Below, piece after piece: positions 8,023 to 14,928 of a stretch of 18,182 nucleotides of DNA. The stretch covers positions 1 to 18,182 of the forward strand of contig DATDQD010000256.1 of NCBI GenBank assembly GCA_035292425.1, read 5' to 3'. This stretch comes from SZUA-254 sp035292425 (lineage in GTDB: Bacteria; Bacteroidota; Ignavibacteria; UBA10030; SZUA-254). Within the stretch, counting starts at the first letter, position 1, and each line of letters opens with the position of its first letter. The translations under genes were made by a program, and so were the position numbers. Under the pieces are notes generated by a model. That model saw only the letters and a list, made by a program, of their open reading frames with translations. It was not told the DNA's origin and made no database searches.

Positions 8023-9422
8023 AATCACCCGCGCAATCACCTTTGAAAAGGACGATCAACATGCGAACGGTTTCAATGTTCAAAATCTTTATCACGCTCA
8101 TCGTGCTCTCTTTTGCCGGCTGCGGAAATCAGGGAAATCACGAGGCCGAAGAAAACCGGATGGACACTTCGGCCGGTGATAGCAAGAACGAACCGCAATC
8201 GGAATATTACACATGCCCGATGCACCCGACCGTGGTCTCGGACAAGCCCGGCTCATGCCCGGTATGCGGCATGACGCTCGTCAAGAAGACTGGCTCGCCT
8301 CAGACGTCGTCTGAAGACATCGGAGTGATCCAAACGGTGAGTCTCTCACAGGCTCAGCGCGTCATCGCCAACGTTGCGACAACGGCCGCTGTCCGCCGAT
8401 CGATCGACAGGGAAATCACTGCGGTGGGCGTTGTGGATTACGCGGAACCCCGCCGAACAAAAGTCACAGCCCGGTTTCGCGGACGGATTGAGAAGCTCTA
8501 TGTCGATTACATCGGCAGGAGAATCGAGAGGGGACAGCCCCTCTTCGAGATGTACAGCCCGGACCTTTATTCTGCGGAACGCGAGTTTGTTCTCGCCCTG
8601 AAAGCCATGGCCACACCGGGAGCGGACTCCAACCCGGACCGCCAAGCGATGGTCGATGCAGCCAGGGACCGCCTGTCGATTCACTTCGGCCTGACCCGCG
8701 ACCAGGTCGCCCGCATCGAAAGCACCCGGACGGTAGACCAGACCGTTACATTTTTTTCCCCCATCTCGGGAACCGTCCTCGGCAAAGAGGTTCAGGAAGG
8801 CCAGTATGTCACAGAGGGCACGGTCCTGTACGATCTGGCCGACCTATCGCAAGTCTGGATATATCTCGACGTGTACGAAAAAGATCTCCGGTTCATCAGG
8901 ACCGATCATCCCGTCCGGATCCGGGCCGAGTCCTACCCTGGGGAGACGTTTAAGGGTCGCGTTACGTTTATCGATCCCATCCTTGAGCCTGAGACGAGAA
9001 CCGTCCGTGTGAGAACGGAGTTCGACAATGCGTCGGGGAAACTGAAACCGCAGATGTACGTCAGGGCGGAGATCCACGTTCCCGCCGCCGAGGCGGTCGT
9101 GGTCCCTGCATCCGCAATTATGTATACCGGTCGGCGGAACATCGTGTGGGTGGAAGTGAAAGAAAACACATTCGAGCCCCGCGACGTCCGGGTTGGCGTC
9201 ACCGCCGGTCCGATGGTGGAAATTCTGGACGGCCTTCACGAAGGAGAACAGGTTGTGGCCTCGGGCGGGTATCTGATCGAATCGGAGAGTCAGCTTCGGG
9301 CACCGGCGCAGGGTGGGGGGCTCCATCGGCACGACGACACTCCAGGAAACAACCCTCCGCCGCCGGAGGAAGCCGATGCCAGGCCGCAAGACCATGACGG
9401 CCATGGAGGAACCAGGCCATGA
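8019..9422 (+). CDS. cusB: Periplasmic adaptor of copper/silver RND efflux (CusB-type) with heavy-metal-binding domain
   Basis: A 467-residue membrane-fusion protein linking pump and channel. A lipobox (SFAGC, Cys35) predicts a lipoprotein anchored in the inner membrane. Residues about 63-90 form a heavy-metal-binding domain with YTCPMHP (C66), then C80-P-V-C83-G-M, the CPMHP...CPxCGM pattern seen in many CusB relatives. The rest follows CusB: a barrel-sandwich with GRIEKLYVDYIGRRIERGQPL, then SPISGTVLGKEVQEGQYVTEG, and a beta-barrel. The last 35 residues are His/Asp/Pro-rich (HRHDD, DHDGHGG), possibly metal-binding. Two starts are plausible. ATG 8019 overlaps the cusC stop and has GGAAGG 8 bases upstream. 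ATG 8061 (residue 15) has AAGGA 8 bases upstream and would give a standard 21-residue lipoprotein signal. The stop overlaps cusA as ATGA. Confidence 0.93.
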   Translation: MKSPAQSPLKRTINMRTVSMFKIFITLIVLSFAGCGNQGNHEAEENRMDTSAGDSKNEPQSEYYTCPMHPTVVSDKPGSCPVCGMTLVKKTGSPQTSSEDIGVIQTVSLSQAQRVIANVATTAAVRRSIDREITAVGVVDYAEPRRTKVTARFRGRIEKLYVDYIGRRIERGQPLFEMYSPDLYSAEREFVLALKAMATPGADSNPDRQAMVDAARDRLSIHFGLTRDQVARIESTRTVDQTVTFFSPISGTVLGKEVQEGQYVTEGTVLYDLADLSQVWIYLDVYEKDLRFIRTDHPVRIRAESYPGETFKGRVTFIDPILEPETRTVRVRTEFDNASGKLKPQMYVRAEIHVPAAEAVVVPASAIMYTGRRNIVWVEVKENTFEPRDVRVGVTAGPMVEILDGLHEGEQVVASGGYLIESESQLRAPAQGGGLHRHDDTPGNNPPPPEEADARPQDHDGHGGTRP

Positions 9423-12400
9423 TCGAAAAAATCATCGATTACTGCGCGAGAAATAAATTCGTCGTCATCCTCGCATACCTTCTGGTCGTCGGATGGGGGA
9501 TCTGGGCCGTCACCCAGACGCCCCTGGATGCCATTCCCGACCTGTCGGAGAACCAGGTCATCGTCTTCACCGAATGGATGGGCAGGTCGCCGAATCTCAT
9601 CGAAGATCAGGTGACGTTTCCGCTCGTCACCGCACTGCAGGGCGTGCCGGAAGTAAAGGCGATCCGCGCCCAGTCGATGTTCGGCATGTCGTTTATCTAC
9701 ATCATCTTCGAGGACGCGACCGATCTCTACTGGGCACGCAGTCGCGTCCTGGAGAAACTCTCCACGGTGCAGTCTGCTCTTCCGCAGGGTTCGAAAATGC
9801 AGCTCGGTCCCGACGGAACCGGCGTCGGTCACGTGTTCTGGTACACGCTCGAAGGGAAATACGATCTCGGTGATTTGCGGGCGATACAGGATTGGTACGT
9901 GAAGCTCAACCTTCAGGGCGTCCAGGGAGTCGCGGAGGTCGCCTCCATCGGCGGATACGTACGTCAGTACCAGGTGGACGTCGACCCCGCGAAGATGAAG
10001 GCCTACGGTATCACCCTCTCGGATATCCGGAATGCGGTGATGCGCTCCAATAACGACGTCGGCGGTAAGATACTCGAAATCAACGACGCCGAATATTTCG
10101 TCCGCGGCCAGGGATACATCCGCTCGCTCGGTGATGTGGAGAAGATCGTCGTCGGCACGAGTCCCGCCGGCACGCCGGTCTACGTGCGTAATATCGGGGT
10201 CGTCCAGCTTGGGGGTGATATCCGCCGGGGTTCGGTGGAAAAGGACGGGAAAGGACAGGTGGTCGGCGGGATCATCGTTATGCGGTACGGTGAGAATGCC
10301 AAAGCGGTGATCGACAGGGTGAAGGCGAGGATTGAAGAAATCACCCCCGGGCTCCCGGAAGGCGTCGAGATCAAGCCCGCGTACGATCGCAGCGATCTCA
10401 TCATGGCGGCCGTGGGAACCCTGGAAAAGGCGCTGGTCGAAGAGGCCATCGTTGTCAGCATCGTCGTCTTCCTCTTCCTCCTTCATTTCAGGAGCGTTTT
10501 GCGGATCATCATCGAGATCCCGATCGCCGTGCTCATCGCGTTCATCTGCATGAGGATCTTCGGCATCACCTCCAACATCATGTCCCTCGGCGGTATCGCG
10601 ATCGCGATCGGGGTCATCGTGGACGCTTCCATCGTTCTCGTCGAAAATGCCTACCGGAACGTTGCGAGGGCCCAGGAGATCAAGGGCACGCTCACCAAAG
10701 AGGATTTCGTCGAGATCTCGATCGTTTCCGCCAAACAGGTGGGGAGGGCGATCTTCTTCGCCGTGGCGATCATGGTCGTTTCATTTTTGCCGGTGTTCCT
10801 CCTGGAGGGTCAGGAAGGAAAACTCTTCCGGCCGCTCGCGTTCACGAAAACCTTCGTGCTCGCCGGTTCGGCAATCATCGCCATCACGCTCGTTCCGATG
10901 CTCATGACCATGCTCACCCGCGGGAAATTCCGCCGGGAGAACCAGAACCCCATCAGCCGATGGCTGAACAAACTGTATGAACCGGTGATTCACTGGGTGC
11001 TGAAGTTCCGTAAAACCACCATCGCACTCAACATCATCGCGCTGCTCGTCACGATCCCGATGATCCTCGGGATGGGTTCGGAGTTCATGCCGCCCCTGGA
11101 CGAAGGCAGTCTGTTGTTCATGCCGGTCACCCTCCCCTCCGCCTCGATCACGGAGGTGAACCGGATCCTGCAGGTCCAGGACGCGCTTATCATGACGCTG
11201 CCGGAAGTGCAGCAGGTGCTCGGGAAAGCCGGAAAGGCGGAAACGTCCACCGATCCCGCGCCGGTCAGCATGATCGAGTCGATCGTGGTGTTGAAACCGA
11301 AGTCCGAGTGGCGCCCGGGCATCACGAAAACCGACATCATCAACGAACTTGATGCCAAGCTGCAGTTTCCCGGCGTGCGGAACGGGTGGACGCAGCCGAT
11401 CATTAACAGGATCAACATGCTCTCCACCGGCGTCCGGACGGACCTCGGCATCAAGATCTTCGGGAAAAATCTCGACACCCTCGAGCGGCTGGCGATCGAG
11501 GCCGAACAAATTGTCCGTAAGGTCCCGGGCGCTGCGGACCTGTACGCGGAGCGGACGCAGGGGGGTTATTTTCTCGATATCGCCATCGACCGGGAGGCCG
11601 TCGCCCGGTACGGCATCAATGTGGGTGATGTGCAGGACATCGTCGAGACGGCGATCGGGGGAGAAAATATCGGGACGGTCATCGACGGCCGGATGCGCTT
11701 TCCCATCAGGGTCCGGTACGAACGCGATCAGCGAAACAGCGTCGAGGCGATGAAAAACCTTCTCGTGCCCGTCAATATGGGACGGGGAATGGGGACCGCC
11801 ATCCCCATGCAATCGTCATCCGGGCCTGCCCGGTCCAAGACGGAATCCGGAGGAGGAATGACCGCGATGGGTTCGGCGCAGTCGCCGAAGCCCGCGATCG
11901 AATCAAGCCCGGGCGATCGGGGGACGAATGCGTCGCGGGTGTCCGCCCGGTCCTACATCCCCCTGGGCCAGCTCGCCTCCATTGCGATTGTTCCCGGCCC
12001 TCCGATGATTTCGAGCGAAAACGCGCAGCTCCGGTCGATCGTTTTCCTGAACGTGCGCGGACGCGATATGGGAAGCTTCGTGGAAGAGGCGAAGGATGTG
12101 CTCAGTGCCGAACTGAAACTCCCGCCCGGGTACACCGTGCAATGGAGCGGACAGTGGGAAAATCAGATCAGGGCAAAAAAGCGGATCGAGATCATGATGC
12201 CGGTGGTATTTCTGATCATCTTCGTCATGCTGTATTTCACCACGAAAGATTTCACCGAGGCCTTTGTGGTGATGCTCTCCGTCCCGTTCGCCCTTATCGG
12301 GGGAGTGTACCTGACATTTCTCCTTGGGTATAACCTGTCCGTCGCCGTTTGGGTTGGATTTATCGCCCTCTACGGGGTGGCCGTGCAGACCGGCGTCGTG

Positions 12401-12763
12401 ATGGTTGTCTACCTTCATGAAGCCCTCGACAGGAGGATTCATGCCCACGAAAAGGGGGAGCGCGGCCCGATGACAGTCCGGGACATCTACGAAGCCACCG
12501 TCGAGGGCGCCGTCTTGCGCCTGAGGCCGAAAGTCATGACCGTTAGCACTGCGATGATGGGGCTCATTCCGATCATGTGGAGCACCGGCGCCGGGGCCGA
12601 CGTGATGAAACCGCTCGCCTCTCCGATGATCGGCGGCCTGATTACATCGACCATCCATGTGCTGGTCGTAACGCCGATACTCTTCCTGTATATGAAGGAG
12701 CGCGCACTCAGGAAAGGAAAATTGAAGAAGTCGGAGATGGCGCAATGGATGAAGGAGGGATGA
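9419..12763 (+). CDS. cusA: Heavy-metal RND pump, copper/silver type (CusA-like)
   Basis: A 1114-residue inner-membrane proton/metal antiporter. Three methionines that bind Cu(I)/Ag(I) in E. coli CusA (M573, M623, M672) appear at M568 (LLFMP), M618 (PVSMIES) and M667 (NMLSTG) with identical spacing of 50 and 49. TM4 reads AIGVIVDASIVLVEN, the Cu/Ag-type pattern rather than the DFG form of Zn/Co/Cd pumps, with proton-relay D402. The relay Lys is K1038 (LRPKVMTV), but the site of the relay Glu is Q990 (AVQTGVVM). Residues about 786-845 are a low-complexity Met/Ser/Gly loop absent from E. coli CusA, which explains the extra length. The chain is otherwise complete, with 12 expected membrane helices. 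Start ATG 9419 overlaps the cusB stop. Confidence 0.95.
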   Translation: MIEKIIDYCARNKFVVILAYLLVVGWGIWAVTQTPLDAIPDLSENQVIVFTEWMGRSPNLIEDQVTFPLVTALQGVPEVKAIRAQSMFGMSFIYIIFEDATDLYWARSRVLEKLSTVQSALPQGSKMQLGPDGTGVGHVFWYTLEGKYDLGDLRAIQDWYVKLNLQGVQGVAEVASIGGYVRQYQVDVDPAKMKAYGITLSDIRNAVMRSNNDVGGKILEINDAEYFVRGQGYIRSLGDVEKIVVGTSPAGTPVYVRNIGVVQLGGDIRRGSVEKDGKGQVVGGIIVMRYGENAKAVIDRVKARIEEITPGLPEGVEIKPAYDRSDLIMAAVGTLEKALVEEAIVVSIVVFLFLLHFRSVLRIIIEIPIAVLIAFICMRIFGITSNIMSLGGIAIAIGVIVDASIVLVENAYRNVARAQEIKGTLTKEDFVEISIVSAKQVGRAIFFAVAIMVVSFLPVFLLEGQEGKLFRPLAFTKTFVLAGSAIIAITLVPMLMTMLTRGKFRRENQNPISRWLNKLYEPVIHWVLKFRKTTIALNIIALLVTIPMILGMGSEFMPPLDEGSLLFMPVTLPSASITEVNRILQVQDALIMTLPEVQQVLGKAGKAETSTDPAPVSMIESIVVLKPKSEWRPGITKTDIINELDAKLQFPGVRNGWTQPIINRINMLSTGVRTDLGIKIFGKNLDTLERLAIEAEQIVRKVPGAADLYAERTQGGYFLDIAIDREAVARYGINVGDVQDIVETAIGGENIGTVIDGRMRFPIRVRYERDQRNSVEAMKNLLVPVNMGRGMGTAIPMQSSSGPARSKTESGGGMTAMGSAQSPKPAIESSPGDRGTNASRVSARSYIPLGQLASIAIVPGPPMISSENAQLRSIVFLNVRGRDMGSFVEEAKDVLSAELKLPPGYTVQWSGQWENQIRAKKRIEIMMPVVFLIIFVMLYFTTKDFTEAFVVMLSVPFALIGGVYLTFLLGYNLSVAVWVGFIALYGVAVQTGVVMVVYLHEALDRRIHAHEKGERGPMTVRDIYEATVEGAVLRLRPKVMTVSTAMMGLIPIMWSTGAGADVMKPLASPMIGGLITSTIHVLVVTPILFLYMKERALRKGKLKKSEMAQWMKEG

Positions 12764-12837
12764 GGCAGATATCATCACTCGATCGCGTTCTTTGCAGATA
12801 ACGATCTCCACACCAACCAATCCAAAAGGAGTCACCG

Positions 12838-13425
12838 ATGAAAACAATCTTGTTGTGCCTGACCGCGATCCTTCCGATCCTCCTGATCGCCGGTTGCTCG
12901 GGCGACGATCACGGATCGATGATGACGAATCCGGGATCGACCAATTTCACCATTGCCCCTGCCGACGGCGCGAACGGCGTCCGGCTCGACGATGGCATCA
13001 TCCTGACATTCTCGAAAAGCGTCGATAAATCCGTAACGGAGGGTAACTTCCACCTCATCAGCGAACGGGATATGGCCGACTCTGCGTGTCCCGTGAATAT
13101 GATGATGGGCCATGGGGACATGGATATGGCGATGGGTGACTCATCGATGATGGACCACCTCGTCGACCGCCACAACACCGGAGGGCGGTTCTACTGGAAC
13201 GGAGACAGCACGCAGTGTACCTTCCAACCCGATTCCATGATGCAGTCGGGTATGCGCTATATGGTTCACATGGGACCGGAAATGACGCGGATGATGGAAG
13301 GCCGCATGGGCGACATGGGGATGATGGGCGGTCACGGGGGCGGTATGATGAACGATCACATGATCCTGCATTTCCAGACGATCGACACTACGGCCGTCGG
13401 ATCGGGTCATGACGGTCACCATTGA
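12838..13425 (+). CDS. Met/His-rich lipoprotein with Ig-like (Big_5) domain
   Basis: A 195-residue predicted lipoprotein: signal MKTILLCLTAILPILLIAGC with lipobox Cys20. Residues about 36-75 (IAPADGANGVRLDDGIILTF, then SKSVDKSV) match the opening of the bacterial Ig-like/SbsA-type (Big_5) fold. The rest of the fold seems interrupted by Met/His-rich stretches: about 84-110 (NMMMGHGDMDMAMGDSSMM) and 138-180 (MMEGRMGDMGMMGGHGG, MMNDHM). By eye I count 27 Met and 12 His in the whole chain. Such clusters are typical of periplasmic proteins that bind Cu(I) or Ag(I), so a metal buffer or chaperone feeding the pump is likely but inferred. The start follows an AAAAGGAG ribosome-binding site; it lies 74 bases after cusA, in the same direction. 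I know of no named family covering the entire protein. Confidence 0.85.
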   Translation: MKTILLCLTAILPILLIAGCSGDDHGSMMTNPGSTNFTIAPADGANGVRLDDGIILTFSKSVDKSVTEGNFHLISERDMADSACPVNMMMGHGDMDMAMGDSSMMDHLVDRHNTGGRFYWNGDSTQCTFQPDSMMQSGMRYMVHMGPEMTRMMEGRMGDMGMMGGHGGGMMNDHMILHFQTIDTTAVGSGHDGHH

Positions 13426-13438
13426 TCATTCAACGACC

Positions 13439-13498
13439 CCGCACACCCGGGGAAAAGACCGGCCTTGCCGGTGCCCCATCACCCGTCCGGGTGTGCGG
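13439..13498 (+). promoter_or_regulatory. Nested hairpin just upstream of the PII-like gene
   Basis: A perfect 12-base stem, CCGCACACCCGG (13439-13450) with CCGGGTGTGCGG (13487-13498), encloses a second hairpin ACCGGC-CTT-GCCGGT (13458-13472). The 3' arm ends about ten bases before the AAGGAG ribosome-binding site of the next gene. No T-run follows, so a simple terminator is unlikely. An RNA element controlling translation or mRNA processing, or a DNA operator, would fit. Confidence 0.6.
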
Positions 13499-13518
13499 CA
13501 AAACGAAGGAGTAGGACG

Positions 13519-13824
13519 ATGAAGAAGATCATCGCGTATGTGAACACATTAAGAGTACATCCCCTCGTCGAGGCACTCGGTAAAAGCGGGATTCGTCAGA
13601 TGGTCGTAACGGAGTATTTTACCCCGTATTCGCGCATCTCCCGATTCATATTCCTCTGCGACGAACAGTCCATTGAATCGACGAGGGAAATCGTCCGCCG
13701 AATCGGAACGTCGGGAAGTCCCTCTGACCATTTCTTCGAGGTGCAGGATTTCGATCCCGCGGCCTCCGATGCATCTCTGTCCGGTCCACTCATACACAGA
13801 TTGGAAGAAGAGGAGATCGTATGA
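13519..13824 (+). CDS. PII-like protein associated with heavy-metal efflux
   Basis: A 101-residue protein that looks like a member of the PII/GlnB-CutA fold. MKKIIAYVNTLRVHPLVEAL followed by GKSGIRQMVVTEYF corresponds to the first beta-alpha-beta unit of PII proteins, and FIFLCDEQSIESTREIVRRI to the second. The long PII T-loop with its uridylylated Tyr is missing, and the GlnB signatures are absent. A PII subgroup next to heavy-metal RND pump genes has been described (PII-NG), and DUF3240 is a similar pump-linked PII-like family; this is probably one of them. It may sense a nucleotide or metal and tune efflux, which is an inference. I chose ATG 13519 because of the AAGGAG site; an in-frame ATG at 13465 would add 18 residues encoded inside the hairpin. 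The stop overlaps the next start as ATGA. Confidence 0.75.
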   Translation: MKKIIAYVNTLRVHPLVEALGKSGIRQMVVTEYFTPYSRISRFIFLCDEQSIESTREIVRRIGTSGSPSDHFFEVQDFDPAASDASLSGPLIHRLEEEEIV

Positions 13825-14192
13825 AACCCACACATCCTCCGGGGAATAAAGCACCATCGCCGGCAATGATCGTTTTGGCGATCATTGTCGGAGGGGTGGC
13901 TCTTGTTTTTGCCCTCTCGCTCCTGAAACAAAACCTTACGCCGTCATCCGCCGGTTCGACCGAGTCAACCGCCGATCCTGCCGTCGAAGCCCGGGTGAAA
14001 ATTATCGCAGGGCGATTTTCCTGCACCTGTGGCTCTTGCGGCGGCGAACCGCTCGACCACTGTACCTGCGACACTGCAGCGGGTATAAGGCAGGAGATTC
14101 GCGAAGGGCTCCTGGCCGGACGTTCCTCCGATCAGATCATCGCCGACGTCAACCGGACCCATGGCGGTTTAAGGGAGGAACTTGTCGAATGA
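13821..14192 (+). CDS. Membrane-anchored CcmH-like protein with five-cysteine centre
   Basis: A 123-residue protein. Residues about 15-35 are one transmembrane helix (MIVLAIIVGGVALVFALSLL), followed by a Ser/Thr-rich linker. The 60-residue C-terminal domain resembles the CcmH/CycL fold: I-A-G-R-F-S-C-T-C at the site of the CcmH 'RCxxC' motif, then AAGIRQEIREGLLAGRSSDQ and IIADVNRTHGGL, equivalent to the 'LRxxVRxxLxxGxSDxEIxxxLVxRYG' helices. Unlike CcmH it has five Cys (C68, C70, C73, C81, C83) in a CxC-x2-C-x7-CxC array. No other cytochrome c maturation gene is nearby. This suggests a metal-binding or thiol-transfer protein derived from the CcmH fold, working with the copper pump. Start ATG 13821 overlaps the PII-like stop, indicating coupled translation. 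Confidence 0.72.
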   Translation: MKPTHPPGNKAPSPAMIVLAIIVGGVALVFALSLLKQNLTPSSAGSTESTADPAVEARVKIIAGRFSCTCGSCGGEPLDHCTCDTAAGIRQEIREGLLAGRSSDQIIADVNRTHGGLREELVE

Positions 14193-14287
14193 AGAGTCGG
14201 CGGTGAGAAATGGAAGGATTTTTTGGCCGATCGATGAAATGCTCTAAATCAATCTCAATAATAACTATCACAATAAAAGGAGTCGTC

Positions 14288-14809
14288 ATGAAATATCTGC
14301 TGATCGTTCTTGCTGTCCTTTTCTCGGTATCAGTTGGGTTTACGCAGGGTGCGAATCCTCCGGGTTCCGCGAAACAGGAGAGGTCCACCGCACAGACCAA
14401 AGGTGAGTATGTCTGTCCGATGCATCCGGATGTAAAATCGAACGAGCCCGGCAAGTGTTCCAAATGCGGAATGAATCTCGTTTTTCGGGAAGTCAAAGCT
14501 GAAACGACCGGCCAAGCCGGGAAGAAGGATGCCGGGTCGGCAAACGGCATACTCTCCCAGGCCAGAGCCCTCCTGGACGGAGCAAAGAAAATGCTGGCCG
14601 CGGACGGAAAATACAACTGCTGCATGAAGGAACCATGCGACGAGTGCGCTCTCGGGCACCAAAGTTGCAGGTGCGCGGAGAACCTGAAGGCCGGCAAAGG
14701 GGTTTGCTCACAATGCTACGGCGGCTGGCAGCGCGGCGACGGGATCCTGGAGGGGGTCGATGCGAAGAAGGTCAAAGGCGACTTCCATCCTCACGGACAT
14801 GATGATTGA
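14288..14809 (+). CDS. Secreted heavy-metal-binding-domain protein with eight-Cys C-terminal segment
   Basis: A 173-residue exported protein. Residues 1-20 form a signal peptide (MKYLLIVLAVLFSVSVGFTQ). Residues about 40-66 are a heavy-metal-binding domain of the same kind as in the neighbouring CusB: YVCPMHP (C43), then C57-S-K-C60-G-M. After a helical linker, residues 111-143 carry eight more cysteines (C111, C112, C117, C120, C127, C129, C140, C143), in CCMKEPCDEC, HQSCRC and VCSQCYGGW, and the C-terminus ends HPHGHDD. The tandem of a CPMHP domain and a dense Cys segment suggests a periplasmic metal sequestering protein. I do not recognise the C-terminal segment as a named family. I chose ATG 14288 for its AAAAGGAG site and signal peptide; the frame stays open back to ATG 14210 through AT-rich DNA. 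It is 95 bases after the CcmH-like gene and probably ends the cluster. Confidence 0.85.
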   Translation: MKYLLIVLAVLFSVSVGFTQGANPPGSAKQERSTAQTKGEYVCPMHPDVKSNEPGKCSKCGMNLVFREVKAETTGQAGKKDAGSANGILSQARALLDGAKKMLAADGKYNCCMKEPCDECALGHQSCRCAENLKAGKGVCSQCYGGWQRGDGILEGVDAKKVKGDFHPHGHDD

Positions 14810-14858
14810 ATGTCGCCGGAGCACGATGTATTGCGCGGAGCGTGTCCCTGCTGACGAA

Positions 14859-14890
14859 AAAGGGAAGGATGGAAATCCATCCTTCCCTTT
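14859..14890. terminator. Bidirectional intrinsic terminator
   Basis: A perfect 14-base stem, AAAGGGAAGGATGG (14859-14872) and CCATCCTTCCCTTT (14877-14890), closes a 4-base loop. On the minus strand the stem runs into a T5 tract; on the plus strand the 3' arm ends TTT followed by ATTCT. It lies between the convergent ends of the metal cluster and the minus-strand operon and probably ends both. Confidence 0.85.
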
Positions 14891-14928
14891 ATTCTCACGC
14901 CTTTAACGGGAGGCCCAACGCCGCAACG

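Noticed and set aside
13465..13518. N-terminal extension of the PII-like protein
   Set aside because: It would be encoded by the hairpin arms. PII-fold proteins start at the MKKIIAYV strand, which follows the AAGGAG site.
14210..14287. N-terminal extension of the heavy-metal-binding-domain protein
   Set aside because: The added 26 residues come from AT-rich DNA and would bury the signal peptide; the ATG at 14288 has a good ribosome-binding site.
14193..14287. T6 tract (about 14222-14227) as a terminator after the CcmH-like gene
   Set aside because: Only a weak 5-base TCGGC/GCCGA pairing surrounds it, and the T-run is inside the loop rather than after the stem.
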